Below are positions 1 through 11,243 of a DNA stretch of 64,000 nucleotides, piece by piece. The position numbers and the translations under genes were made by a program. Below the pieces are notes generated by a model. That model worked only from the letters and a program-made list of their open reading frames with translations, ran no database searches and had not been told where the DNA came from. This DNA comes from Meloidogyne chitwoodi (Eukaryota > Nematoda > Chromadorea > Rhabditida > Meloidogynidae): contig JACZZP010000018.1 of assembly GCA_015183035.1 (NCBI GenBank), positions 868,001 to 932,000 of the forward strand, in the 5' to 3' direction. Position 1 is the first letter of the stretch; the number at the start of each line of letters is the position of its first letter.

Positions 1-232
1 AAAAACCTGGTCCTCCAACAGAATGAATAGACTGAGCTCCAATATTTATTGTAGAACCAGGACCTCCTACACTTCCAAAAAGACTCTGATAATTAGATAG
101 AGGCTGTTGAGTTACTGATCCAGGACCATTAGAACCATAATTCAAAACACTACTGTGCATAGGTAGTTGGCCACCACTTAAAAGATTTAATAAAGATTGA
201 GGATTAGCAGGTGAAGTGCCAAATTGATCCAT
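1..232 (-). CDS. Partial gene: N-terminal exon of a Gly/Pro/Ser/Gln-rich protein
   Basis: The exon starts with ATG at 232 (MDQFGTSPANPQSLLNLL) and stays open to about position 7, where CCAG|GT gives a plausible splice donor; the rest lies outside the window. The roughly 75 visible residues are low-complexity, rich in Gly, Pro, Ser, Asn and Gln (for example VGGPGSTINIG), with no recognisable domain. This composition is common at the N-terminus of chromatin or RNA-associated regulators, but I do not recognise the family. It lies 275 bp downstream of the msh-5 stop on the same strand, so it could be a downstream operon member. I see no clear trans-splice acceptor next to its ATG. Confidence 0.5.
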   Translation of the reverse strand, partial: MDQFGTSPANPQSLLNLLSGGQLPMHSSVLNYGSNGPGSVTQQPLSNYQSLFGSVGGPGSTINIGAQSIHSVGGPGF

Positions 233-506
233 AATTGAGTAAAGTCAAAATAAATTTATTAAGTCCTTTAAATTAAAAAAAATATTAGATATAAATATAA
301 TTCGATAAAAATTAAAGAATTGTATAGCTTACAGACAGTAGAGTCACTGATTATATTTTTATTCACATAATACACAATAAATAAAAGAAAAATACTCTAA
401 AGAAGAATTAACAATTTTGGAGAATAAAACTAAAAGAATAAATTATGTAAAATTTTAAAAGTTTTTCTTAAATTAAATTATTAAAATTATTAAATTCTTA
501 GAGGAT

Positions 507-3500
507 TTAATTAAAAAAAGAATCATCATCTTCGTCTTCTTCAATAATTTCAATACTAATATTATTATTATCTTCAACAAAAATTGTTTCTTCTACACAA
601 TTAATTTCTTTTTCTTCTTGTTGTTGTTCTAATAAATTTTCTTCTTCTTCCTCTTCTTCAAAAATAATTATTTCTTTATGATTAGTAGTAATATGTTCAA
701 ATATAGTTTCATCAACTACTAAATTTGTTTCATTTTTTTCTTCATTTTTAGATTTTTCATCATTCCATAATTCTGGTAATTTTATTGGTAAAAGATCTGA
801 TAATAAACATCCTGATCTTAAATTTATATAAACCTAAAAAAGTTAATTAATAAATATTAATAATAATAATAACCTCTTCTGAACGTTCTACAATATCTTT
901 AGGAATTCCCATTTTTAAAGCAGTAAAAGTAGCATAAGAAAAATCAGTAATTCCATCAACTAAATTAAAATGAAAATCTAAAGTATCATCATCAACTCTG
1001 CTAACACCCATTGTTTGATATTTTAAAAGTTTATTTGGATCTATTAATAATTCTGGAAGTGCATAAAAATGAGAAGCAACAATTACATGAGGACATTTTT
1101 CTATTGGTCCTTCAAGCCAATAATTTAAACAGCTAGCTAATAAAGAAAGACCAACTTCCTTAAAATTAAAAACATTATAAATATATTAACACAAATATAT
1201 AGAATTTATAACAAAAATATTTATTTTGGGAGGAATATGTGTAGAAAAGAAGTTGTAGTACTGGAAAATAAACTAAAGGAATTATAAAGGGATAAAACCT
1301 TTCAAAATATTGAATTTCATTTAAGAAATTAAGGTAATATTTTTATTAATTTTCACAAACCGTTTGTGTTCCTTTCCCAAACTCGTCAATTATAAGTAAA
1401 GAATTTTGATCACTACAAGCAACTGCCCTCGACATCTAAATATTTTTAAATAAATAATTTTTTAAAATAAAAACTTGTTTCAAATCATTAGCAAATGAAG
1501 ACATTCCATCCAATACAGAATCAACGGTATAAAGCCTTGACATTATTCTATTAATTTTTCCAATAGTTGCACGATAAGCAGGTACAAAAGAGCCAACACA
1601 TGCTAAGTAAACTATTGCTCCAATCTAAAAATTATATTAAAAGAAAAAAGATATTTTAAAATATATACCCAACCATTTTAAGATAAACACTTTTTCCAGA
1701 TGAATTAGGGCCAAATAATACTTTAATTTTTCCATCTTCCGTTGAACTACTTAAAAAAAATTAATAAAATATTATTTTAATTTTAAATAAAAAAAACATT
1801 ATAGGATTAGACACATATGTCCCTAATTTACATAAATGTTCAGCTATTGGATGTCTAGCCTCTTTAATTGACAAAATAGGTTCTTCAACAAATTTAGGAC
1901 ATATCCAATTGTATTTACGAGCAACTTGTGAACTAATATTTTGAAATAATTTAAATAAATTAATTAATAATATTTTATTACAGTGAAACAAAACAATCCA
2001 AAGTAGCAGCCAAATCGATTGCATCAATCACAATTTGACGAGATCCAAGTATTCGTTTTTGCAAACTAAAAAAAAGTAAAATAATATTCAAGTAAAATAA
2101 TATAAATACTTTAAAACAATATTAGTTTCAGCATCAATAATTTCCATTTTAATATCACCAACAGTTTCATCAAGTAAACGCATACGTTTTGTTTTAAAAT
2201 AAGACATTCCTTCTGAAGTGAAAATCTGAAAAATAAATAAAAAATTATTTTTATCTTGCAAGGCAATATTAAATAAGGTCGCAATTATAATAAAAATTGA
2301 AAGAAGAATATTTTTCTTTTAAAAAACTCTTATTACCAATTCAACAATTGCACTTGTACTTGCAGGTATTTCAATAGTTTCTGGAGTCATTAATAAATAA
2401 CCAATAATAGGTAAATAAGCAACTGTACATGTTTCAATTGAAATTTCATCTGCTTGTTTTCTAGCTACAGCAGTTAATTCATCAGGTAAACTATCATATT
2501 GCTTCTTTTCTTAAAAAATTAAACAAAATTAAAAGAAAATAATTAACTATTATCCAATTCCTCGTCTAATCCTTGTTTTATTACAACACGGTTTTCAGCA
2601 AGTGTTTCTTGAAAGTCTATCTAATAAAAAATAATTATTATAAGAGAAACCCTCAAGACGAGTTTTATACAATCTTTTTAAGAGAGGCAATAAATAAATA
2701 AATTTATAATAAATTAAAAAATATCAAAACAAACAAACCACTTCAGAAATTAAACAAGCAACTTGTTGAAGTCTTGCTCCAAAAAGACTTAATTTGCCCC
2801 TTAAAAAAGACAAGTTAACTTCCTTTTCAGTCAAAAATTCACCAATTTTTATCATTGCACAAATACTCTAAAAATATAAATTTAAAAAATTAAATTTGCA
2901 AAAAATTTAAATAAAACCGAAAAAAGATTTTTCCAGTCAGAAACAGGCAAATTACCACGACGTATTCGACGAAAAATTGGCTAAAAAATTAAAAACAATT
3001 TTTTGATTATTATTAAAAAAACCTTAACAGAAAATATATCTTTAATATAATTATATAAAAATGAAGTAATTTCTAAATTACAATCTTGATGAAAATAAGT
3101 AATTGCTTCATGACGTTCAGAAAGTAATTTTAAATTATTTGTAGGTCTTTCAAACCAAATTCTTAAAATTTTTAAATAATTTAAAAAATTTAAAAAACCT
3201 AAGTTTTTGTTTTCCAGGTGTAGAACGGCAGAGATTACAAAGTTTAAAAATACTCATTCCTTCACGTCTGTTGTTGCCCCAAACAAATTTTTTTCGAATT
3301 GTTTCTGGAGTATAATCAGAATAAAAAATCTCTAAGGCACGCAATGTTGTTGAATCAACTTCAATGCAATCCTCACTTAAAAAAAGCTTTAAAATTTTGA
3401 TAAAATTTTTAATATTTTAGATTTTCTGTTTAAAATATTTAAAACATAATATTGGGAAGGAAGTTAAATAAAGGAATAAAATTAATATCTTCAAGTTCTT

Positions 3501-4346
3501 AAAGGAAAATTAAAAATTATACAAAACAAGTGTTGTCATCTTTTCTACGCTCAAATTATCAAAAGTTTGGCCTCCAATTCCATGCTGTTCCATAAATCTT
3601 AAAAGTGCACCCAATGACCGAATCTAAAATTATCGAAAAAAAAAAATATAATTAAATAAAACCATATTTGTAGCAGTAAAATCTAATCGAAATGAAGCAA
3701 TTATTTGTTTATTTCTTACGCCAACACCAAATATTTGTTCTAATTTTTTACAAGCTAATCCAAAACCTTAGAATAATATTAAAAAAATATTTTTCATAAA
3801 AAATTAATTTAATAAAATTAAATACTAAATGCAATATCTGGTAAAAAAGTAATAGAAGGTTGCCATAAGGGAGAATCATTACTATCATCATCCAATTCTC
3901 CTTCTTCTTTTAAATTTTTATCAGATTCTTTTTCATCTATAGTATTTATAAAAGTCATTTGTGTTTGAGCAAATTGAGAATTATTTGAATCTCTTAAATT
4001 TGATCTTTCAGAAATTTCTTCTTCCATACCAGAAACCATACTACCTAAAAATTTAATTAAAAAAATGTTATTATTATTATTAAAACTTTACATTCTTTAC
4101 GCAAACGCATTTGATATTCAGAATTTTGTGATCGATTAACAAGAATATGTGTTGGCCTTATTTCTCGTAATACTGAAAAAGAAAATAATTTAAATTATAA
4201 TCTAAATTATTAAATTTACATCTCTCAAGTATTAAAAAATCATCATCTTCAGCTATATCCAACAGTTTAATTTCTTTCTCATCATCATCGTAAATCGCAG
4301 CACCCAACCGTCTACCACTATAAGAAATAGCACAAATCTGTGACAT
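507..4346 (-). CDS. msh-5: MSH5 homologue, meiotic MutS-family ATPase
   Basis: MSH5 pairs with MSH4 as MutS-gamma, which stabilises recombination intermediates for crossovers in meiosis. The N-terminus (MSQICAISYSGRRLGAAIYD) matches the MSH5 start. The Walker A segment GPNSSGKSVYLK (about 1682-1720) has the MSH5-type SS where MSH4 and MSH2 have MS. It is followed by VGSFVPAYRATIG, and Walker B is IDEFGKGTQTV (about 1378-1420). The C-terminal ATPase helices (HVIVASHFYALPEL) are present. The ATPase motifs look intact, so the gene should be functional. The tail is an unusual Glu/Asp-rich stretch ending DDDSFFN-stop, and an acidic insert sits near 3820-4039. About 15 short introns interrupt the gene. 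A TTTAAATTTAG acceptor lies 4 nt before the ATG, which suits trans-splicing. Confidence 0.9.
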
Positions 4347-4560
4347 AACTCTAAATTTAAGGAAAAAATTAAAAAAAAATTTAAATTATATTTAAAATTA
4401 TTTTATAATAACGACAAAAATCATTTATAAATAAATATCAAAATTAAATAAAAAATTTATTATTAAATTATGGGAAAATCACAAGAAAAAATTAAACGGC
4501 CCTCACTTTTAAACAACAACAAAATTATGACAATATAAAAAAATAAAAAAAATTAAAACA

Positions 4561-5646
4561 TTATTTGCACCAACGATGACGAAAACCAATATAAGGCGGG
4601 AGCACATGTGCTAAAAAAAATATTTTAAATTTATAAATAGATAAGGTATTCTAAAAAACTTTTTCAATTTTCGATACATTTTTTAGCTTCATATAAATGG
4701 TATATTTTATTAACCTTTAGTAATTTTTCCAGAAAAAGATGGCGAAGGACGATGAAAAATTGGCCCTGTAGCAGAAGGTCTCTGAGAATAAGCAACAGAT
4801 GCCGGTACAAAAGAATTGTTTGAAGACTGTGAATGATTATATTGAGCTAAAATATCTTAAATTAAAATATAATAAATTAATATATTTATTTAATATTAAC
4901 CTTTGTTGGTGTTTCTTGCAGAAAATGTAGGAGAAGGACGATGAATAATTGACCCCATAGCTGATCTTTGGATGGAAATATTTGATGCCAGAGCAAAAGA
5001 ATTATTAACTGGAGAAGAATGCGTCTGACTGTTAACTTGACTAAGCAATTTTTTGTACTAGAAAAAATTATAAATTTAAATAAAATTGTCAATTCTTAAT
5101 CAAATATTGAATCAAGATAACAACCTTAAAAAGATTGGACTTTCACCTAAAATTTTCTCTTTCTAGGGCTTTCGATCTTTTAATCATTTACTATTCATCA
5201 TTATAAAACCATACCTGTTCATCTTTATATTTCGTTAAATGTCCGCGCTGAGCTGATTGGAATGCAAGAGTAGTGCTAAGACGATTCAAATACTCAGTTA
5301 GAAGAGCTTTAGGCGGTTTGAAGAAATCCATAATATCAGGACGCATTTTTCGATTAATTTGCATATACCCTGAATCAATAAGACAAACAGTGCAACGCTT
5401 GCGTTTTTGATTTGCATCCGCTTAAAATTAAAAAGTTCATTTTGTGAAAAATGCAATTAAAATTTAAATCTGTAAGAATTACGTGGTTCAGCACATCCTT
5501 CACAAAGTATATGCCCACATGAAGTAAACCAAAAATTTGATGTAGTTGTTGGTAGAATATAACATTTATTGCCTAAACTTTTAAATTAAAAAAGTCCATT
5601 AACGATAATTATTTTAAGAAAAATTACAGTGTATCCAAGGATCCAT
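4561..5646 (-). CDS. Zip3/RNF212/ZHP-type RING finger protein
   Basis: Exon 1 (MDPWIHC) splices to a RING exon giving HCNKCY...SCGHILCEGC...RCTVCL, a C3HC4 RING at the extreme N-terminus. This is followed by RKMRPDIMDFF and a helical segment with TTLAFQSAQRGHL, the layout of Zip3/RNF212/ZHP proteins. These SUMO- or ubiquitin-ligase-like factors load on the synaptonemal complex and pick crossover sites. The C-terminal half is Ser/Asn-rich and contains two neighbouring exons with related sequence (NNSF..A...QR....I.HRPSP.FS). The last exon ends HRWCK-stop at 4561. It lies directly upstream of msh-5 on the same strand with a 214-bp gap, so co-expression or an operon is plausible. Which of the four nematode ZHP paralogues it represents cannot be settled here. 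Confidence 0.8.
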
Positions 5647-6024
5647 TTTGGAGATTATTTTTGAGGCAAATGCAAATAATTACAAAAAAATGAATTTCTG
5701 AGATAAAGAAAAACTGTAAAAAAATTAAAAAAAAAGCGAGAAAATTTTAAATATTTTTAAATATTATTTTTCTGGCATAATGTTCCATGACTTTTTGTCA
5801 ACGGACTTTACGTCAACAGACCATCCATCTATAATTTATGTTAATGGACTTTAAGTCGACGGACTTTTCGTCAATGACTAAAAATATTAATAATATGTAA
5901 TTGAGGAGTTTATGTTTGTCCGAGTTTTTATACTAAACTGATTGGGGAAGTAGAAGTGGGGGCTTTTATAGTAAGTTTTTAAAAGTTCGATACTATATAA
6001 ACAGCGTATTTTACCATTCTCCTG

Positions 6025-6780
6025 TTCTACGAGCAGCGCCAACTATCTGTCCGACTTCTACAAGCAACGTCAACGGTCTACGAGCTACGCTATCGGTGAT
6101 TGTTCTATGGGCTAAGGTTCTGCGAGCTACGCTAACGGCGGTGGTGCTTGAGACTAAGGTTTGGCGAGCTACGCTAACGGCGTTGGTTCTAGAGACTAAG
6201 GTTTGGCGAGCTACGCTAACGGCGTTGGTTCTAGAGACTTAGGTCTTAGGAGCTAAGCTAAGGCGTTTGTTCAATAAACTGGTGTCTTAGGAGCTAAGCT
6301 AAGGCGTTTATTCAATAAACTGGTGTCTTAGGAGCCACGCTAAGGCGTTAGTTCTATGAGCCAAGGTTCTAAGAACAGTGCCAACTGTCTGTGAGCTACG
6401 CCAACGTCTACGAGCAACGTCAACGGTCTACGAGCTACGCTAACAGCGATTGTTCTATGGGCCAAGGTTCTGCGAGCTACGCTAACGGCGGTGGTGCTTG
6501 AGACTAAGGTTTGGCGAGCTACGCTAACGGCGTTGGTTCTAGAGACTAAGGTTTGGCGAGCTACGCTAACGGCGTTGGTTCTAGAGACTTAGATCTTAGG
6601 AGCTAAGCTAAGGCGTTTGTTCAATAAACTGGTGTCTTAGGAGCTAAGCTAAGGCGTTTGTTCAATAAACTGGTGTCTTAGGAGCCACGCTAAGGCGTTA
6701 GTTCTATGGGCCAAGGTTCTAGGAGCTATGTTAACATCTACAAGCTACGACAACGGTGATGGTTCTGTGATGGTGGTGTG
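6025..6780. repeat. Minisatellite with ~42-bp monomers in a 350-bp higher-order unit
   Basis: Monomers of about 42 bp carry the core GAGCTACGCTAACGGCG or its variant GAGCTAAGCTAAGGCG. They are arranged as a higher-order unit: CAACGGTCTACGAGCTACGC occurs at 6071 and again at 6421, TGCGAGCTAC at 6121 and 6471, and CTATGRGCCAAGGTTCTA at 6353 and 6703, all exactly 350 bp apart. It is more GC-rich than its surroundings. I see no coding frame. Confidence 0.9.
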
Positions 6781-7019
6781 TAAGGTCAGGGAAAGTAGGA
6801 AATCGACTTCCTTTATTATCTCTTTTTTATTGTTGTATATTATTTGGCGCGGTTTTCGGAGCCAGTGTCGACAGCTTGAACTTAAAACTTGACTCATGCT
6901 TGATCATGTTTTAATTTCTCTATGTATTGTTTTGTTTGTAAATGTTTTAATTATGTTATAGTCTGTTCTTTGGTAAAGTTTTTGCTGTGTTAGACGATTG
7001 TTTTTGTTATAGTAATTTG

Positions 7020-8181
7020 CAGAGACCGGATTTTTATGCATTAAAAATTGGAAAATATGCACTATAATATGCGCAAAAAAATGCCTAAATATGCGCAAAA
7101 ATATGCAAGAAAAATAAAATTTTAACTACAAATTTGTTAAATTTTAACTTCATTTTCATTCAAAACATTCATAATTATTTACACAATAACAAATTAAAAG
7201 CATTTCAATGTTTTCTGGAAGAAGTTTTGTTCTTTTATCAGTTAGTATCGACTTATATGCAGAGAAACTACGCTCCACATCTACGGATGATGGCTCAAAT
7301 TTTAAAGCTGCCATCTTGTCAGGATCAAATTCAATTTTAGACACACCGTTAGATTTTTGCAACGTCTATCAAAATACTGAGATCTAGAACGAAATTTTAT
7401 TTTTTCTCTTGCTTTAACAAAAAACCTAGATTTTTTTTCTAGCACGTTACTGAACTTTTGGAGCACACATTCTGCAATTACTCCTTTTGCTTGTGCAATT
7501 TTTCTCCGTAATTCACCCAAAATATCAAATGATTCTGCAAGAGTAAGACCACGATGCAATTTTTGAATTGTAATTGGAATGAAATTAAAGTTTGCTTGAA
7601 TATTGGCACGTTGTGAACTAATATTAGGACTGTTGAGAGCTTCTTGTGTTTTTTGAATAGAACGAGCATCCTCCTTATCAAAATTATTAAAGCAGATTTG
7701 ATCTTTTCGAAGTTTATTGAATGAAAGACGACTGAATTAATCCAGGTTCCCCATCTGGTTAGGACAGCACGTGGTGGAAGTTGAAGTTCAGGGCAAAGTT
7801 GTTTGTATATAGCAACCCTGAAGGAGTCTTTCGAAAAACCTACGTGAAGTAGATTATCAAATTTTAAATATTAAGAGAATATAACCTTTTTAGATTTTGC
7901 TATAAATGAAGTAACATCAGGAAAACTCGATCTAACCTCCTCTGCCCACGGATTTTGATTGAATTTTAGGCATTTTTCTGGTTATTTTTGCTAAAAACCT
8001 TAAAATATGCATTAAAATATGCATTATGCACCAATATCCGAAATATGCAAAAATATGCATTATATGCAAATAGAAACCCCCTCTATAATGCACAAAACAA
8101 GCGGAAAGTGTGTTTTTCGTGCATTATACATTATGACATGTTTGCAAAAAAATATGCATTTGCATAAAAATCCGGTCTCTG
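7020..8181 (-). mobile_element. hAT transposon with decayed transposase
   Basis: The terminal inverted repeats are CAGAGACCGGATTTTTATGC at 7020 and its complement ending at 8181. A perfect 8-bp target duplication GTAATTTG flanks it (7012-7019 and 8182-8189), diagnostic of hAT. On the minus strand there are transposase fragments in several frames: AVLTRWGTWIN and, near the left end, VERSFSAYKSILTDKR followed by LLPENIEMLL, which resembles the hAT C-terminal dimerisation region. The frames are broken, so the element is non-autonomous. ATATGCA words are repeated inside both ends. Confidence 0.92.
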
Positions 8182-8239
8182 GTAATTTGGGTATTTGAAG
8201 ATTATTTCGTTAACTCGTTTGTTTATTTTTTTGGAAATG

Positions 8240-8680
8240 GGCAATCCTTAACAATTGGGGCTCCACCCCAAATATTCGCAGTGGCATAGTAAAAACGTGT
8301 TTTTAGGGGTTATCGAGGTCGCTGATTACGAATCTGATATTAGTTTTTTCTTATCACTACTTTTAAAAATCATAGATTTTCTCGGGATTTTCGCCCATTT
8401 GCTGATTACATGATGGGCATAATGGAGGTACAGACCATAAAATGTTACGTTGTTGTAAAAATTGAATAGCAGATTCGTTTGTATTAATAAGTTGAGTAAT
8501 TTGGAAAATATCCATGATAAAATCTTTGATTTTTAAAATTAGTGATAAAATGATAAGGATTAGTGATAAGAAAAAACTGATATCAGATTCGTAATCAGCG
8601 ACCTCGATAACCCCTAAAAACACGTTTTTACTATGCCACTGCGAATATTTGGGGTGGAGCCCCAATTGTTAAGGATTGCC
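8240..8680. mobile_element. Fold-back element, probably Merlin-like, with 8-bp target duplication
   Basis: Arms of about 120 bp (8240 to about 8362 and about 8560-8680) are near-perfect inverted copies beginning GGCAATCCTTAACAATTGGG. An identical 8-bp direct repeat TGGAAATG flanks the element (8232-8239 and 8681-8688). The unique centre, read on the minus strand from 8514, encodes MDIFQITQLINTN and then PPLCPSCNQQMGENP. This resembles the zinc-ribbon start of ISXO2/IS1016-type transposases, the relatives of eukaryotic Merlin elements. GG ends and an 8-bp duplication also fit Merlin. The family assignment is inference. Confidence 0.8.
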
Positions 8681-9112
8681 TGGAAATGTTTATATTTATG
8701 TATGACTTTATTGTTTAGATTAGGTATTTTAAGTTTTTTTTATTTTTTGCTAGCAAAGGACACCCCGTTTAACTAAAAAAAATTTGTTTATTGACGAAAA
8801 GTCCGTTGGCATAAAGTCCAATGACGAAAAGTATTGACGAATGGTCCATTGTCGTAAATTCCGTTGACGAAAAGTCGTGCCACCATTTTAAAAACTTAAA
8901 TTTCTCTTTAATGAACTAGTGTTCTGAACAGGCTTTTGTTCTCAATATTTTTGCATAAGTGTTTTGTTATTGATCATCCCATTTCCTTTTTTTCACGTGA
9001 AAATTTTTCAAGAGTATGGCGTTATATTTTACATATTTTAGTTCTATTTTACACTTTTAACTTTTGTTTATTTTAAAATTTATTTTTTTTAGTTTTTAAA
9101 AAAGGTGAGGGA

Positions 9113-10518
9113 ATGTCTTTTGATGGAAAAGAAACAAATGTTAATTCTAATATAATTTCCGGATATCGAAGGTAAACTAAAATTTAATATCTAAATTTTT
9201 TTTCAAAAATTTCTAGATTTTTGCCATCAGATAAGACAACTAAAGGGATAATCATTGGTGGTGTTACTGGAGGAATTGAGATTTGTATTACATACCCTAC
9301 TGAATATGTTAAAACTCAATTACAATTAGATGAACGTTCTGCTGTCCCAAGATTTAAGGTTTTATTTAAATAAAATTATTGAATATTAATTATTTGGATT
9401 TAGGGTCCAGTTGATTGTGTTAAACAAACATACAGCAATCGTGGATTTTTTGGATTTTATAGAGGGCTTTCTGTCCTTTTGTTTGTTTTTTATTTAATTA
9501 GTATTTATTTCGTTTTATACATTAATCTTAACATTTTATTATCATTTTAATACAAATCACAATTCAATAATAAATTTAGATATGGTTCAGTTCCAAAATC
9601 TGCCGTTCGTTTTGGTGCTTTTGAATCGCTGAAAAGCCGGGCTGCTGATGAACGTGGAAATTTATCTCCTCTTCTAAGACTTGCGTGTGGACTTGGTGCT
9701 GGAATATCAGAAGCTATTTTTGTTGTTACTCCAATGGAAACAGTTAAAGTGAAATTTATACATGACCAAACATTGGAGAAACCACGTTTTCGAGGATTTA
9801 CTCATGGGCTTGGAGTTATTGTTAAAACTGAAGGATTCAAGGTTTTTTTTTAATTATTTTACTTTTTATACAAAAAATAAAACTTTTGCTTAGGGACTTT
9901 ATCAAGGATTAACTGCCACAATGGCAAAACAAGGAAGTAATCAAGCAATTCGTTTTTTTGTTATGGAAACATTAAAGGATTGGTATCGTGGTGGTGACAA
10001 TAGCAAGTCTGTTAGCAAACCAGTTGTTGGATTATTTGGTGCAATTGCTGGTGCAGCAAGCGTGTAATAAATTTAAAATAATTATTTTAGGAACAATTTT
10101 TGGAAAACTATTTAATATTTTGTTTAAATTTTTCAGTTATGGAAACACACCTATTGATGTTGTAAAAACTAGAATGCAAGGCTTGGAGGCAAAAAAATAT
10201 AAAAATACATTTGACTGTGCCCGACAAATATGGGTGAAAGAAGGCTTTTTTGCGTATGTTTTTTAAAAAAAAATTAATTTTTTAATTTATTTTTAGTTTT
10301 TATAAGGGAACAGTTCCTCGATTGAGTAGAGTGTATGTTTTTGTAATTTGATTTAAATTTTTTTTAATTTATTTTTTTAGTTGTTTGGATGTGGCAATTA
10401 CTTTTATGATTTACGATTCCGTTAGTTTATTTTTTTTTTAATTTTCGGAATATTTTTTAATAAAAATAACTATATAATTTTTAAGATTATGGAAGCATTC
10501 AACAAGTACTGGAAATAA
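9113..10518 (+). CDS. Mitochondrial tricarboxylate (citrate) carrier, SLC25A1-like
   Basis: This is a full mitochondrial carrier of the inner membrane with three repeats, shown by three signature motifs: [23 protein letters not shown] and [11 protein letters not shown]. The [21 protein letters not shown] segment and the [19 protein letters not shown] region match citrate carriers, which export citrate in exchange for malate. The protein starts [11 protein letters not shown] at 9113 and ends [12 protein letters not shown] at 10518. About seven short introns split it. A TTTTTTTTAG acceptor lies some 20 nt before the ATG, consistent with trans-splicing, and a CACGTG E-box is at 8994. Nothing looks broken. 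Confidence 0.9.
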
Positions 10519-10779
10519 AATTATGTTAGATAGAACTTTAATAATAATACATATAGACCTTTTTTCCATTATTTATTTGGTGATTTGTTTAATTTTTATT
10601 GTTTAATTAATTTCTAAAAACTAGGTGACAGCTACTTATTTTTCCCTTATTTTTGTTGTTGTAAAACATTCCTTTTTTTAATCACTTGCACAAAATGTTC
10701 ACTTTTAAAAGTTAAAATGTGTGCAATATATTAAATTGACATAATTTTATTAATATAAATTTCTTTAATCTTTTTGTTT
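10519..10779. other. Convergent intergenic gap, AT-rich
   Basis: This short convergent 3' region lies between the citrate carrier (+) and the small protein gene (-). Poly-T runs are visible; I see no gene. Confidence 0.6.
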
Positions 10780-11166
10780 TTATTTCTGACTTTCTTTTTG
10801 TTCAACATAACCTTCGGCTGGGCCGACGGGAGTATCATCGTAATCCAGATCTTAACAGAGTTAAAGTTAATAAATATAAGTATATTAAAGTTTCTTCAAG
10901 AAATAAAAACTATTTTCCGAGACAATATTCGAACCCTCAACATTCTACAGGGAAATGTTAGCACTATCCAACTACACCATAAGACTTGCTTTACCTATTT
11001 ATTTTCTTTAAATATACCTGGTCGACCAGGATGAGTTTTCTTGATTTCCTGTTTTCAGATTAATTTAGAAAATAATAAACAAATAAATTACTACCTTCTC
11101 CTTTGGTGGAACTGATTCACTATCAACATTTTTTAAATCTGGCGTATATTCTTTTTCACCTGACAT
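10780..11166 (-). CDS. Small hydrophilic protein of 57 residues, unknown
   Basis: Three exons (11095-11166, 11018-11048, 10780-10850) join in frame with good GT-AG borders to give a 57-residue protein: MSGEKEYTPDLKNVD at the start, KKTHPGRP in the middle, LDYDDTPVGPAEGYVEQKES near the end. It has no signal peptide or membrane segment and is rich in Glu, Lys, Asp and Pro, so it is probably disordered. The first exon vaguely recalls a beta-thymosin actin-binding repeat (LK..D.E..PPKE), but spacing differs and I would not assign it. Intron 2 contains a tRNA-like sequence on the same strand. A TATA-like box lies about 80 bp upstream. Reading straight through exon 2 gives a shorter protein ending IFKENK, which I consider less likely. 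Confidence 0.6.
10915..10988 (-). pseudogene. tRNA-like sequence inside an intron
   Basis: On the minus strand TGGTGTAGTTGG resembles the A box and GGGTTCGAATATT the B box, at tRNA-like spacing, with an anticodon-arm-like stem between. The T-stem and acceptor do not pair, so this is a decayed tRNA or a tRNA-derived repeat. It sits in intron 2 of the small-protein gene in the same orientation. Confidence 0.45.
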
Positions 11167-11243
11167 TTCGAAATTTAAAGAAACTGAATGGCTGAGTGAT
11201 GAATTTTAAAGAATGATTAAATGAATGTGGAATAACTTGAGAA

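Larger units (their letters stand above)
5773..8885. mobile_element. Composite DNA transposon with degenerate ~100-bp terminal inverted repeats
   Basis: The left arm (5773 to about 5880) and right arm (about 8790-8885) are imperfect inverted copies. Both are built from a short sub-repeat of the type GTCAACGGACTTTTC and both start TGG when read inward. The interior carries a minisatellite (6025-6780), a hAT insertion (7020-8181) and a fold-back insertion (8240-8680), so the outer element is oldest. I found no convincing target-site duplication and no outer transposase. The superfamily is unknown; the long sub-repeated ends resemble MULE-type elements. It fills the gap between the RING gene and the citrate carrier gene. 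Confidence 0.65.

Noticed and set aside
6025..6780. Direct repeats considered as a CRISPR array
   Set aside because: Repeats are contiguous with no unique spacers, in a eukaryotic nuclear context; it is a minisatellite.
7156..7681. Overlapping minus-strand frames considered as a host gene
   Set aside because: They lie inside the hAT element and encode broken transposase pieces in different frames.
10800..10850. GC-rich patch considered as a small structured RNA
   Set aside because: It is better explained as the last coding exon of the small-protein gene, with exact AG border and in-phase stop.
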